The notes under the pieces: model-generated
Told to the model about the DNA's origin: nothing
The model's database searches: none
The model's input: only the letters and a program-made list of their open reading frames with translations
Position numbers and translations under genes: made by a program
Part shown: one piece after another, positions 44,089 to 54,464 of the stretch
Layout of the letters: each line of letters starts with the position of its first letter
Numbering within the stretch: position 1 is the stretch's first letter
Assembly: GCF_000315625.1 (NCBI RefSeq)
Contig: NW_005434626.1
Location: 406,867 to 470,866, forward strand
Length of the DNA stretch: 64,000 nt
Source of the DNA: Guillardia theta CCMP2712
Taxonomy: Eukaryota > Cryptophyceae > Pyrenomonadales > Geminigeraceae
Direction of reading: 5' to 3'

Positions 44089-45259
44089 TCAGCGTATGGC
44101 ATATCTGCTGTGGGCAGTCAATCTTTCTTTCTCTGGTCCTGATGATTGATCTTGATTAACAATCGCCCTTGCGTGTGCTTTGCCTGACCAACTTTGTTAT
44201 CTTCCTATAAGAGTGATATTCTTCACAATCAAAACAACAAGTTGACTTGAATCATGCGGAGACATAATGATCAAACGGAAATGTTTTACGCTACCGCAGA
44301 GTCGGTATAATGTGGCAAATCAGTGGATGCTCCTTACCCGCTGGTGATCTTGATCGTATTCGCCCTGCTGGTCTTCCGTTGTTTGCTTCACCTCCTCCTC
44401 TTCGCACCCACTTCAGCATTTATCTGCCACCATTCTTGCCGCTCTGCCCTGCTCTTGCTGCCGGGTGTAGCCATGGGAGCCTGATGAGGTTTAGAGCTGG
44501 TGGCTCTGGGTGGGGGGTGGGGGGGAAGGCTCCAGGGGTGGGGAGGCGTGGTGTAGCCAAGGCTACCTGTGGAGCCCTGGATTACATGGGGGGGTAGTCA
44601 GAGGCCCGCCATGTGGGACGGTTGTCTCCCTGGGGACGTATGCCAACAAGCTAAAACAGAGGGGTGGGGGTCACTACCCCACCCCAACTTAAGTCCCGGA
44701 TTTGGCGTCAAGTTTTTGAAAACCGGGGACTGCGATACGGCACCTGACCGGGCCTACCCCCCCCGCCGCTCAAACTTCCCCAAGTAACTACGGCGGTCGA
44801 CTCCCGGGGACAACCAGAGCCCCAAGGATGATGCAAGAGCCAGGCTGTGAGGAGCTCAGACCGTACTCGGACCAGAGAAAAGAGACCCGATGCAGCCTTA
44901 TGCGGCAATCGGTTTCTTGTCCGAGTCCGGATGACAGGTCTTCCCGATCACTGGGGCGGCACGATGAGCAACAAGATTAAAGGCACGATACTGAGAGTGA
45001 AGGAACTCCGTAAGTATGGCGATAGAAGGAGCTCCGTAAGGTATGCGGCCCTAGTAGACCACTTGTGCACGCCGGGGCCCTTCTTGAGTTGAGCGGGAGA
45101 TCGCTCTGTAGCTCGTAGGAGTGTGTTGTGATCTCTATGGAGGTCAGAGGAAACAAGACGAGCGACTGCTGACTGGCAAAAGTTGTTGAGATCACAAACA
45201 AGACAACTTTACGCTTCGCCATTCCCAGTTTGTCTCGAAGCACTCCAGCGCTGTCAACC

Positions 45260-45260
<1 letters not shown>
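44089..45260. other. Spacer with a G-rich island
   Basis: 44290-45080 is GC-rich with GGGTGGGGGG, CTACCCC and GACCGGGCC words like the other islands. No coding exon found. The 5' flank of the kinase gene (44089-44290) shows no TATA box. Confidence 0.55.

Positions 45261-45298
<38 letters not shown>
45261..45298. repeat. (TGCTCC)n array
   Basis: Six TGCTCC units, the complement of the GGAGCA hexamer found elsewhere in the window. Confidence 0.85.
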
Positions 45299-46812
45299 CG
45301 CCACCTTCAACATCTTCTTTCGACTCACTTTCACGTATTTGCTATCCTGCGCAAGAAGATCGGTTGAATAGTCAAACACGCCAAAACTGCACACATTCAA
45401 GTTGCATTCTGCACGACGTAGCTGCTGAGCAAGCTGTTGGGAATAAGCAAGACCCGGTCCTAGGAGTGGATCACAGCGCCATGGTGACCACAGTTGTCCT
45501 GTCCAAAGAGGAGGAGGCAGGATCGCAACTATCAGGCATGCTGGAGAAGCCCCGCGATAGATTTGATCAGGCTTGTCTGGGTGACATGGGAAGCGGAAGA
45601 CGGGGAGGACAAGGCTTGTATAAGGCTGCAGGAGGAGCAGGACGAGTCGAGCATTCTAAAATGGAAGTAGTCAGTAAGTGCTGTCATGTCATCGCATCGA
45701 TTGAAAGAAGACACGGTATCAAAGAGGCATGTTGTTGTGCACATGACCCAGAGCGAGGTGGTGGTGGGAGCTTACAAAACTTGAATGAATATCTCGGACC
45801 CGTGCAGAGCAACTTCATGTAAACAATCTCAACTCTGTTTTCTGAAGTCTCTTCCCCCTTTTTTTGTTCAAATTTACCTTCAGTTTTCCCTTACTTTCCC
45901 CCTCCTCCTCCCTTCCTTGCGAGCTGCTTCCTCCCCCCCCTCCCCCTCCCCCTCCCCCTCCCTTCTGCTGCGACCATCCCGCCATCTCTTCCTCTCCTTC
46001 TCTCTTCCTCTCTTCCTCCCTTCCCCCTTATTTCCTCCTCTTCCTCTCCCTCTCTCCATCACTCTCTTCTTTGGCTCACGACCTACCCCCTCCCCCGCCA
46101 CGGCCCCCCTATTCCATCCTCCCTCTCCTTTCGCCTTCTTCCTCCCTCGCTCATCTTCTCTCAGAGTCGAGAAGTTCACGTACAAGACGTACGCTTCAGC
46201 TCGTCCTTTATCGACCTCGATCACAAGTTGTCAATGTCTGATCGGTAATTTTCTTTCTCGATGTCGGATGAGGCTGATGATGTTGTCATGTATTGGAAGT
46301 CGTTGAATTGGATGCAGGATAACTCTTGTTCTGCCCGATCGCAGAGTGATGCTGCTGAGCTCTTGACGACAGTGAGTTGTTTGACAGAGTGAAGGGCTTT
46401 CGCTTCAAGGAGCCGAACATTGCAAAACCAGGACAAGGAGGAGGAGGACGAGCTTCGACGATTATGTCATGAGCAACGACAGAAATAGCAGAAGCACCAG
46501 CAGGAGCAAGAAAATGATTCGCTAATTCACAAGTTGAGCAATGAGGAGCAAGAAAGACACGATATAGGGTATGGCAGTCAGGGAGGGACCCGGCAACTGG
46601 AACAGTAGGAGGAGGAGGACGAGGAGGAGGAGGAGGAGCAGCAGCAGCAGCAATTCAAGCCAAAGCAAAAGCAGAAGCTTTGACAGGATATCGTAGGCGG
46701 CACTGAGCAAATGCACGTGCATGAGGAGGGAAAATCAACAAGGAGACGCAGGAGACGGAAGGCCTTCTCGCAGCCCCATGAGGAGAGTGCGATAGAGGAG
46801 GAAGAGGAGGAG
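45299..46812. other. Region with weak exon-like pieces, no gene assigned
   Basis: A frame at 45364-45822 is open for 152 residues (contains VVLSKEEEAGSQLSGMLEKP and CCHVIASIERRHGIKEACCC) but has no clear splice partners. 45890-46150 is pyrimidine-rich. A frame from ATG 46260 reads MSDEADDVVMYWKSLNWMQD...SDAAELLTT and could be an exon; 46440-46600 on the plus strand reads as a Gln/Glu-rich helix with one stop. Minus-strand alternatives are no better. These may be remains of a gene or a real gene I could not splice. Confidence 0.3.
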
Positions 46813-46932
46813 GAGAGGTCGTGAGAGAGGAAGCGGGAGAGTGCCAAAAAGTATCCAAGAAACAGCCAAGACTAGAGGAGGAGGATGAAGGGAGGATGAG
46901 AAGGTTGCAAGGAGAGAGTCCAGCAGGAAAAT
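46813..46932 (+). repeat. 120-bp direct duplication, copy 1
   Basis: From GAGAGGTCGTGAGAG to CAGCAGGAAAAT; identical base for base to 47083-47202, 270 bp downstream. Followed at 46941 by a telomere-like motif that copy 2 lacks. Confidence 0.95.
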
Positions 46933-46940
46933 GAACCTGG

Positions 46941-46957
46941 TTTAGGGTTTAGGGTTT
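46941..46957 (+). repeat. Plant-type telomere motif, TTTAGGG x 2.4
   Basis: TTTAGGGTTTAGGGTTT lies 8 bp after the first copy of the 120-bp duplication. It is too short for a telomere and is interstitial. Confidence 0.85.
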
Positions 46958-47082
46958 CCATTGGAGGGCTCGACAAGGGCCGAGGACGAGGAGGGCAGGA
47001 AGCAGGAAAGAGAATTCTCGAGCGTTTCACACGTAGGGCGAGCATGGGGCTGCGAGAAGGCTGGGGACGTAACAGCAAAGAA

Positions 47083-47202
47083 GAGAGGTCGTGAGAGAGG
47101 AAGCGGGAGAGTGCCAAAAAGTATCCAAGAAACAGCCAAGACTAGAGGAGGAGGATGAAGGGAGGATGAGAAGGTTGCAAGGAGAGAGTCCAGCAGGAAA
47201 AT
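47083..47202 (+). repeat. 120-bp direct duplication, copy 2
   Basis: Exact second copy of 46813-46932. After it the sequence continues AGCAGCAGCGGTC, unlike copy 1. Confidence 0.95.
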
Positions 47203-48513
47203 CAGCAGCAGCGGTCAAAGTGGAAGCAGCAGCGGTCAAAGTTGGGCCGATCAATCAGAGCAGATGCGACGGCTACGGCAGCGATGGCGATGGCGATGGC
47301 GATGGCGGGAGGAGGAGGAGGAGGAGGAGGAGTACAAGACCAGCAACAGGAGCATCAATATCAACAGAAACATCAAGAAATGTCTGTCCCTTCAATGAAT
47401 AGACCTGCACCCCGAAGTCAAATGGAAGATTCAATGAGTGCAGAATTCCAAGCTTCGCATGGGAAGTGCAACATTAGGACAAGTCAATGTCTCGATGGCA
47501 TGACAAGCATCAGAAACAAGGATCTGTGTGCTGTGCTATGTATGGTACCAACACAGCAGGAAACATGCTTGAAAGATGCGATAACACGGGAAAGCGTCGA
47601 CTGAGCGACAAGGGGAACAAGGAGGAGGGTTTGTCATGTCAGGAACAATGTTGGCTGCAAAGAAGACAGGGACGATCAGAAGGGGAGGATGAGACTTGAG
47701 AGCCGGGGAGCGAGGGAGGAGGCGAGGGAGAGTCTACCCGCCGGAAAGTTCGGGGAGCAGCAGCAGCAGCAGCAGCAGCAGCGGGAAATGTGGAACAAAA
47801 CGCTATTCCAGGCTGGAGAGACAGAGGAGGGGCTGGAGAGACAGAGGAGGAAAGTAGTCTCCCACATCTGGTTAAGATACACACTTCGTCCTCTTCTCCG
47901 TTGCAAGTTATTGAATTCTTCATTCGATCTCTTCCTCTTGTCCCTCGTGCTGCTCCTGCTCCTGCTGCCGGCGCCGTCGCTGCTCCGTGCCGCCTCTCCT
48001 CTTCTTACATCTTCATCAGACTGGATACGGCAGCCAAAGTTTTCTCTCTCCGTCGTTTCTCTCCGCAAGGGCGTCGGGATACAGCGTCGCCAGCTGGGCA
48101 CTTTGACGCTACTCATTCCGAGCTAAGAAAGTCTTTTTTTGGCGTCACAAGGACTACCACAGGCCGGGCCTAGCTGAGGAAGGTAACATAAGCCTTGAAG
48201 TAGCATGATGTGTGGAACCAAGGGAGGGGTGTGGGGAAGGCTCGGGAACCGGGTGCTACCGTCACGATACTGGCAATGGACTCCCCGCGTCCGGCGAGTC
48301 AGCCTGGGGTTGTGGCAGGTTTCAGTCATGGTGACTTGTTTCGCATCTCATTAGCAATCTCTGTGAGCTGACGATCTTAGTAGATTGCATTGCCGCCATG
48401 CCGGATTTGTCAGCTATACTACACTACTACGCTTTCAACTCAGTCCAATTTCACTCTCCAGACCCCTGCAGCATCGTCAGCTCACAGAAATTGTTAAGGA
48501 GATGCAAAACAAG
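47203..48513. other. Spacer with an unproven open frame and (CAG)n
   Basis: A plus-strand frame at 47242-47604 is open for 120 residues: an Ala-Met run, a Gly run from (GGA)n, then MNRPAPRSQMEDSMSAEFQA and more varied sequence. It could be real but lacks support. 47757-47783 is (CAG)9. 47805-47850 contains a 21-bp tandem duplication (GGGGCTGGAGAGACAGAGGA). 48200-48513 is ordinary spacer downstream of the LRR gene. Confidence 0.35.
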
Positions 48514-51012
48514 TCACCATGAGATAAAGAGCCTGTGTTGCTCGTCGAACACGTAGCAAAAGGGATCCTTCGGCATGGCACAATTGTCCTGATAAGAGCA
48601 CACCCATACCTCGAAGTGTGTTCGAGTCATAAGCTTTCCAAGCCCGCCTGACTTGAAAGTCTGATTGTTCGCCAACAACCCATTAATTATTTCTTTCCAC
48701 GTAAAATCCATTCGACAATTGAGATAGCCCGGATGAACAGCCCAACTTTGAAGCTTATTGTTTGTTGAATTCAATATAGCAGAGCTATAGTTACGTCTAT
48801 TGGCTGGACAAATAGTTTCTTTGGGACACGGTTTGAGGTTGCTATCCCATTGAGCAATACTAGGCCAAGACCTTTGATAACATGTGAGGTTGTTATCGGT
48901 GAGATCCAATTCTTGGAGATATGCCATGCTATTGAAAGCATCCGAAGAAATACAGGCAAGATTGTTGCTATGGAGATCTAAACTTGACAGATACAAAAGC
49001 TTGTCAAATGCAGGTAAACTCTTCAACTTGTTTCTGTGAAGGTCTAGAGTCCCCAATCTGAAAGGGCCGTCAAAAATTCCCGAAGGAAGATTTTCTAGAT
49101 TGTTATTATCAAGGAATAGATTTCCCAAGTACGGCACGCTGTCAAAAGCTCCAGCAGGAAGAGTTGAGAGTGAGTTATTGTTGAGGTACAGAAACCAAAT
49201 ATTCAAGATATCATCGAATATTCCTGCAGGTAAGCTCTGCAGCTCGTTGTTTTGAAGATCAAGATACCACAGCCTCGACAGGCCGTTAAAGATTCCTGCA
49301 GGTAGACTCTTTAGAGTGTTGCCGTCAAGATAAAGCCGCCCCAAGCTTGAGAGCCCGTCGAATATCCCTGTAGGCAGCCTTTCTAACATGTTTTGCCCAA
49401 GATCTATGGACCACAGTGAAGAGAGCCCGTTGAATACTCCCGTAGGCAAGCTTGCTGCCGAGCTGTTGAGCTTGTTGTAACCCAAATGCACATTCCGCAA
49501 GCTTGAGAGTTCCTGGAATATTCCTGTAGGCAAGCTTTCTAGATTGTTGTTGCCAAGATCAAGCTCCTGCAAACTTGAGAGCCCGTTGAAGATTCCGGTA
49601 GGAAGACTCCATAGCTCGTTACCCTTGAGACCAAGGTACTGCACGCTTGTAACGTTGAATATTCCAGTCGGCAAACTTGCTTGCGAGCTGTTGAGCTTGT
49701 TATATCCCAGACGCACGTACTCCAAGCTTGAGAGTCCATTGAAGATCCCCGCAGGTAAGCTCTGCAGCTCGTTGTTTTGAAGATCCAGCTCATGCAAGCT
49801 ATAGAGTCCCTGGAAAAGTTTTGTTTGCAAGCTTTCAAGCTTGTTGTAGTTAAGATAAAGCCGCCCCAAGCTTGAGAGCCCGTCGAATATCCCTGTAGGC
49901 AGCCTTTCTAACATGTTTTGCCCAAGATCTATGGACCACAGTGAAGAGAGCCCGTTGAATACTCCCTTAGGCAAGCTTGCTGCCGAGCTGTTGAGCTTGT
50001 TGTAACCCAAATGCACATTCCGCAAGCTTGAGAGTTCCTGGAATATTCCTGTAGGCAAGCTTTCTAGATTGTTGTTGCCAAGATCAAGCTCCTGCAAACT
50101 TGAGAGCCCGTTGAAGATTCCGGTAGGAAGACTTGTTATTGAGCCGTTCAGATAGTTACTGTCAAGGTTTAGGTACCACAAGCCTGAGGGTCCGTTGAAT
50201 ATTCCTTGAGGAAGGCACTCAAGATGATTGTTCTGTAAGTAGAGGTAATGCAAGTTTGAGAGTCCATTGAATATTCCTGCAGAAAGGCTCGTCTGCGAGC
50301 AAGTGAGCGAATTATGTCCCAGCAGCAGAATCTGGACACCCATAATCCCATTAAAGATTCCCGCAGGAAGACTCTGTAGAAGATTTTGTTCGAGGTTCAA
50401 ATACCTTAACCACGAGACCCCGCTGAAGATTCCTGCTGGAAGGCTTTTCAGCTGGTTGTTGTTGAGATAGAGATATTGCAGAGTCCCGAGCCCATTGAAT
50501 AAACCTGCTGGTAGACTTTCCAGCTCGTTGTCGTGCAAACGCAGAATGGCCAATCTTCCAAGCCCATTGAAGATTCCTTCAGGTAACCTCGATATTCTGG
50601 TGTTGTACAAATAAATGTATTGCAGATTTGAGAGCCCGTTGAAGATTGCTGCAGGTAGACTCGATAGTTCATTGTTGTAAAGATTGAGTTGTCCCAACCT
50701 TGAGAGTCCATTAAAGATTCCCTCAGGAAGGCTCTCCAAGTTGTTGTTCTCAAGCAAGAGGTATTCTAAGTTCGAGAGCCCGTCAAAAGTCCCCATGGTT
50801 ATGTTTCGAATACCAAAACCACTGAATTCAAGTTTAGTGCAGCTACTCCCACAGCTCACCTGCGGGTTTCTGGATAACACACCCGCGTCCGATACATTGA
50901 ACACGCAGTCTCCACAGATGATACTGCTGGAGCCTCCAGCCTGATGCAGACAACACCCTAGCACAATCCCAAGCACGTACACACTGTGAGTAAAGTACTG
51001 TGGCCTGTGCAT
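48514..51012 (-). CDS. Secreted leucine-rich-repeat protein
   Basis: Intronless, 832 residues from ATG 51012. The N-terminal signal peptide (VYVLGIVLGCCLHQAGG) is followed by a Cys-containing cap (CGDCVFN...CGSSCTKLEFSG). About 26 repeats follow with the 24-residue unit LPAGIFNGLSSLQ-x-L-x-L-x-x-N-x-L-x-S, the typical extracellular LRR of the Slit/glycoprotein-Ib type. After residue about 700 there is a C-terminal Cys-bearing cap and a unique region (CPKETICPANRRNYSS, NQTFKSGGLGKLMTRTHFEV, DNCAMPKDPFCYVF). N-glycosylation sites are present. No C-terminal membrane segment or GPI signal is seen, so secretion is inferred. Two 282-bp stretches, 49327-49608 and 49852-50133, are almost identical. 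Ligand unknown. Confidence 0.85.
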   Translation of the reverse strand: MHRPQYFTHSVYVLGIVLGCCLHQAGGSSSIICGDCVFNVSDAGVLSRNPQVSCGSSCTKLEFSGFGIRNITMGTFDGLSNLEYLLLENNNLESLPEGIFNGLSRLGQLNLYNNELSSLPAAIFNGLSNLQYIYLYNTRISRLPEGIFNGLGRLAILRLHDNELESLPAGLFNGLGTLQYLYLNNNQLKSLPAGIFSGVSWLRYLNLEQNLLQSLPAGIFNGIMGVQILLLGHNSLTCSQTSLSAGIFNGLSNLHYLYLQNNHLECLPQGIFNGPSGLWYLNLDSNYLNGSITSLPTGIFNGLSSLQELDLGNNNLESLPTGIFQELSSLRNVHLGYNKLNSSAASLPKGVFNGLSSLWSIDLGQNMLERLPTGIFDGLSSLGRLYLNYNKLESLQTKLFQGLYSLHELDLQNNELQSLPAGIFNGLSSLEYVRLGYNKLNSSQASLPTGIFNVTSVQYLGLKGNELWSLPTGIFNGLSSLQELDLGNNNLESLPTGIFQELSSLRNVHLGYNKLNSSAASLPTGVFNGLSSLWSIDLGQNMLERLPTGIFDGLSSLGRLYLDGNTLKSLPAGIFNGLSRLWYLDLQNNELQSLPAGIFDDILNIWFLYLNNNSLSTLPAGAFDSVPYLGNLFLDNNNLENLPSGIFDGPFRLGTLDLHRNKLKSLPAFDKLLYLSSLDLHSNNLACISSDAFNSMAYLQELDLTDNNLTCYQRSWPSIAQWDSNLKPCPKETICPANRRNYSSAILNSTNNKLQSWAVHPGYLNCRMDFTWKEIINGLLANNQTFKSGGLGKLMTRTHFEVWVCSYQDNCAMPKDPFCYVFDEQHRLFISW
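49327..49608 (-). repeat. In-frame LRR block duplication, copy 1
   Basis: Almost identical to 49852-50133, offset 525 bp (175 codons); the one difference I see changes Thr to Lys in LP(T/K)GVFNG. Confidence 0.85.
49852..50133 (-). repeat. In-frame LRR block duplication, copy 2
   Basis: Partner of 49327-49608. The duplicated block covers about four LRR units; the 243 bp between the copies differ. Confidence 0.85.
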
Positions 51013-51779
51013 CGTCTCGTTGCTCTCTCGCCTAGCCTACGTGCTGGGCTTTGGACCCACCCTACTCAAAACAATCAAACTTGTCCTGAGGCGGGCCCGT
51101 ATTATAAAGCGGTATCGGAAGCTTTGAGTGATGGCTCGGCCCGGACGGGTCACCAAGTTTCAGAAGATGGCTCGGACGGGTTTCAGTGGGGGACAGCAGT
51201 CGGCAGGATTAGGTTTGGTTCTCGCTGTCTTTCTCTTCTCGCCGTTTGGCCTGTGCGACAGTGTACGGTCAGGGTCAAGCCTCCTCGACTCTCCTGATCA
51301 TCCCGGATTGTCCTCGTACTGATTTTTAACTTAACTTTGAGTAAAGAGGAGAGTCAGACCGGGCTCGAACGGGAAGGTACCGGCGGCAACTCGGACTCCG
51401 ACCGTGACTCAACCTTTGAGTAAACATCCGAGTCAACTCAACTCACCGGGCAAAGCGGCCGCCGGCCCTCAGCTACAGTATTGGTACCGTCGTTACTCCG
51501 TGCGCGGCTATAGCAGCCTAGTACCCCCCAATCTCCCCTCGAGATACGGTCGAACCACCCGGTTATCATCACATCATTCCCCGCATTTCCAGAACTCCAA
51601 TTTCCCCTCATTCTTCTATCATCACCTACCCCCTGTACATGACAACCCCAGCTTTTTAATCGCCCTCCCGCTGTGAAGCTTCTCCACCCCTATCCTCTAG
51701 ACCTTTTTCTCTTTGAAACTAGGGGTTATTTTGAAGTTTTCTACCACCCACCCCACTCCAATGAGTCCAAATTCTTTCG
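51013..51779. other. Spacer with GC word island and CTACCCC-type tract
   Basis: 51060-51530 is GC-rich with GAGTC, CTCAAAAC and GGTACC words; 51286-51345 partly repeats 4127-4180. 51530-51779 is C-rich (TACCCC, CACCCC). No gene seen. Confidence 0.55.
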
Positions 51780-52046
51780 ATGCGCCTGGTCGAGTCACCA
51801 GGCTCAACTTTCTCCCCCACCGAAACCCCCTACCCTCCTCCTCTCCTCCCCCTCCCCTCCCCCGCTACCCCTCCCCCTCCCCTCCTCTCCCCCCTCTTGC
51901 CACCCCCTCCTTCCTCCTGTCATCACCACCCAACCTCCTTCCGACGCCTCCTTCGTCGCACCGACACATCTTGTTCCCCCAACTTCACCCCTCCTATTCC
52001 TCCCCACCTCGCGGCCTCCGCCCCCCCTTTGCCCCTCCCCTTTCCC

Positions 52047-52053
52047 TATATAA
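52047..52053 (+). promoter_or_regulatory. TATA box of lysine-rich gene A
   Basis: TATATAA within CCCTATATAAGGG, 52 bp before the ATG at 52099. The spacing suggests a transcript start about 25-30 bp downstream, giving a very short 5' leader (CTCACTCACACAAGAGAAC). Confidence 0.75.
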
Positions 52054-52098
52054 GGGAGAAGGCTTTGCTCTGCTCTCACTCACACAAGAGAACACAGC

Positions 52099-52209
52099 AT
52101 GCCACTTCCAAGAGAGTATCCCCCCAAGGACACCGGAGCCAAGGACAAGAAGGAGAAGAAGGAGGAGAAGCAGGAGGAGAAGAAGGGAGGAAAGAAGGGA
52201 GGAAAGTAA
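52099..52209 (+). CDS. 36-residue lysine-rich protein, copy A
   Basis: ATG at 52099, TAA at 52207-52209. The protein starts MPLPREYPPKDTGAKDKKEK and ends in EEKKGGKKGGK; 12 of 36 residues are Lys, with Glu the next most common. A strong TATA box, a short leader, an AATAAA signal 88 bp after the stop and a second copy with only one amino-acid change (Gln25 to Lys) support a real, highly expressed small gene. No family recognised; the basic Gly-Lys tail could bind nucleic acid or acidic membranes, which is only a guess. Too short to show domains. Confidence 0.65.
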   Translation: MPLPREYPPKDTGAKDKKEKKEEKQEEKKGGKKGGK

Positions 52210-52296
52210 ACACTGCTGCCGGCCCAGGTCGAGATGAGACAGCGATGTACGTAGGTCAGGTTTTGACGCAGTTTGTTTTTCCGCACTTTGAGATGT

Positions 52297-52302
52297 AATA
52301 AA
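52297..52302 (+). terminator. AATAAA poly(A) signal of lysine-rich gene A
   Basis: AATAAA in GAGATGTAATAAAGAACG, conserved in copy B. Matches the standard eukaryotic poly(A) hexamer. Confidence 0.6.
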
Positions 52303-52315
52303 GAACGAACGAAAC

Positions 52316-52797
52316 AAGCAAGCAATTGGCTGATCTGCGCTTGCAAGGAGCGCAACGGGGTCAAGGGATTGTGTTCAGGACTTTCGTTTCAATGCAATCT
52401 TCGAACTGGAGGAAGATTCAGTTTTATCTGTTGACAGACTTGTCCTTGAGTCGGCTGCCTGACAGCCCTTCACTGTCTCCTGCAGCAGCAAGAGATGCTG
52501 CTCTGCATGTCTTGTAAGAATCATCGGCGCTTCCGAACATAGACCTGTGTCATTCGCATTAGAGATGTCTGGCAATCGGACCAGTTGACACCTTCACCGA
52601 GCCAGCTGTAGAGCGATCGACCGAAGGTCCAGTCGGACGGTAACAGTGGGTGGTGAGGGGACTCTCCAGTGTGCCGTTGTGCTGTTCCAATATGTCAGAG
52701 CGCGTAGGTGCAGCGAAGTTGGGAAGCGCTGATCCTGTGCTGATCAGTCATCATTTCTGCCAAGTTTCTCGTAGGTCACTATGCTCATACATATCTC
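52316..52797. other. Spacer between lysine-rich copies A and C
   Basis: Ordinary composition; a 63-residue open frame (52326-52517) shows no support. No gene assigned. Confidence 0.5.
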
Positions 52798-53105
52798 ACG
52801 TTGCCATGTTGCTGTTTTTGTTCTTTCTTCATTACATCTCAAGCGCGGAAAAACAAACTGCGTCAAAACCTGACCTAATCGTACATCGCCGTCTCATCTC
52901 GACCGCAACGCAACATGGAATGGACTTTTCCCCGTGAGGTTGCGATCCTCTCTCTGTCCAACCGTGCGCAGGCGCCCTTGGAGAGAGGTCCCGTATATAG
53001 CCTATGGCAGTCACGGTTTACTTTCCTCCCTTCTTTCCTCCCGAAGTTCTTCTCTTTCTTCTCCTTCTACTCCGAGGCTTCTTGTCCTTGGCTCCGGGTG
53101 TCCTG
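52798..53105 (-). pseudogene. Inverted, 5'-truncated copy of the lysine-rich gene
   Basis: Reverse complement of the copy B 3' half: keeps ACACCCGGAGCCAAGGACAA, the GGAGGAAAGAAGGGAGGAAA end, the ATAGGCTATATACGGGACC segment and the 3' tail to ATGTAATGAAGAAAG. The N-terminal coding part and promoter are missing, and the middle has diverged so the Glu-Lys run reads Arg-rich. Confidence 0.75.
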
Positions 53106-53855
53106 AACTCCGCTTTCCTTAGGGGAGGGGCAAGGGGGGGGCCGGGGGGCGGAGCGGCCGCGAGGCGGCGGGAATGCAGAAGCAGGGTCCCCGGGAACTG
53201 AGAGGTTGGGTGGTGACTGAATCAGTGACAGGACTCCCGGAGGAACTCGGAAGGACTCCGGGACTGAGGGGGTGGCAAGAGGCGAGGGACTCGGGAGGAG
53301 AGGCCCTGAGCCTGAGCCTCCCCGAGGGAAGGAGCCTGAGGGGCCGGGGGGTAGCGCCGGACTCTCAGATGTGGGCGAGGGGTGCCAGTGTTGAGTCACT
53401 GAGTCACAACGGTTGAACTGTGATCGGACCGTCCGAGTGTGACCGGGCCGTGGCACCCGGTGGCACCGTGCCACCGGGCCTGGCCCGGCCGCCCGGACTC
53501 CGACCCGGCCCGGCCCGGAATTCCGCGGCGGGTCCCGCGGGCTCACCTCGGTACCAACCAGGCCCTGACAAACTTCGAACTTCTCACAAGTCATCAATCC
53601 CCATGACGGAGGCGATAGTACCAATAACTTTACTCAATGTCATCCGTCATCGTACCCTTCTTCCCCAGTTTCCTCCCCAGCCCCACCCCTACCATACTCA
53701 GGTTCACTACCCCACCCCCAAATTCCTTATAGATGAATCCAATCCTTCTCTTACCCCTCTCAAATAAAAGTTTGCTCTGGTTGAAAATAGGGTACTTCAA
53801 GCCACCGTACCCATTATCACCAAGATCCGCCCCACCCCACCCCCTGGGATTAATG
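53106..53855. other. GC word island and CACCCC tract
   Basis: 53106-53580 is very GC-rich (GGACTCCGG, GGCCCGG, CACTGAGTCAC). 53660-53850 is C-rich like 51530-51779. Frames are Arg/Gly/Pro-rich. No gene. Confidence 0.6.
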
Positions 53856-54129
53856 TCCTCGATGCGCCTGGCCGAGTCACCAGGCTCAACTTCTCCCCAC
53901 CGAAACCCCTACCCTCCTCCTCTCCTCCCCTCTCCTCCCCGCTACCTAACCCCCTCCCCCTCCCCCTCCTCTCCCCCCTCTTGCCACCCCTCCTTCCTCC
54001 TGTCATCACCACCCAACCTCCTTCCGACGCCTCCTTCGTCGCACCGACACATCTTGTTCCCCCAACTTCACCCCTCCTACTCCTCCCCACCTCGCGGCCT
54101 CCGCCCCCCCTTTGCCCCTCCCCTTTCCC

Positions 54130-54136
54130 TATATAA
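54130..54136 (+). promoter_or_regulatory. TATA box of lysine-rich gene B
   Basis: TATATAA in CCCTATATAAGGG, 52 bp before the ATG at 54182, as in copy A. Confidence 0.75.
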
Positions 54137-54181
54137 GGGAGGAGGCTTTGCTCTGCTCTCACTCACACAAGAGAACACAGC

Positions 54182-54292
54182 ATGCCACTTCCAAGAGAGT
54201 ATCCCCCCAAGGACACCGGAGCCAAGGACAAGAAGGAGAAGAAGGAGGAGAAGAAGGAGGAGAAGAAGGGAGGAAAGAAGGGAGGAAAGTAA
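54182..54292 (+). CDS. 36-residue lysine-rich protein, copy B
   Basis: ATG 54182 to TAA 54290-54292. Same protein as copy A with Lys in place of Gln25, giving 13 Lys in 36. Promoter, leader and poly(A) signal (AATAAA 54459-54464) are all kept. See copy A for interpretation. The two genes lie 2.08 kb apart in the same direction. Confidence 0.65.
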   Translation: MPLPREYPPKDTGAKDKKEKKEEKKEEKKGGKKGGK

Positions 54293-54458
54293 ACACTGCC
54301 ATAGGCTATATACGGGACCTCTCTCCAAGGGCGCCTGCGCACGGTTGGATAGAGAGAGGATCGCAACCTCACGGGAAAAAGTCTTGCGGTCGAGATGAGA
54401 CGGCGATGTACAAGTAGGTCAGGTTTTGACGCAGTTTGTTTTTCCGCGCTTGAGATGT

Positions 54459-54464
54459 AATAAA
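54459..54464 (+). terminator. AATAAA poly(A) signal of lysine-rich gene B
   Basis: AATAAA in GAGATGTAATAAAGAAAG, same context as copy A. Confidence 0.6.

Larger units (their letters stand above)
51780..52315 (+). repeat. Segmental duplication carrying the lysine-rich gene, copy A
   Basis: Begins GATGCGCCTGGTCGAGTCAC and matches 53856-54480 through promoter, coding region and 3' end. Lacks about 75 bp present after the stop codon in copy B. Confidence 0.85.

Noticed and set aside
46440-46600. Gln/Glu-rich plus-strand frame as a coding exon
   Set aside because: Broken by an in-frame TAG and a further stop and overlaps GGA repeats; kept only as a weak mention in the spacer entry.
46941-46957. 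TTTAGGG motif as a true chromosome end
   Set aside because: Only 17 bp, and both sides continue as ordinary sequence.
52080-52364. Minus-strand frame antisense to the lysine-rich gene A
   Set aside because: Leu/Ser-rich shadow of the GAG/AAG codons; the plus-strand reading has the TATA box, ATG and poly(A) signal.
53067-53624. 185-residue minus-strand frame rich in Pro, Gly and Arg
   Set aside because: It lies in a GC word island where stop codons are rare; composition follows the island vocabulary and no splice or start signals are seen.
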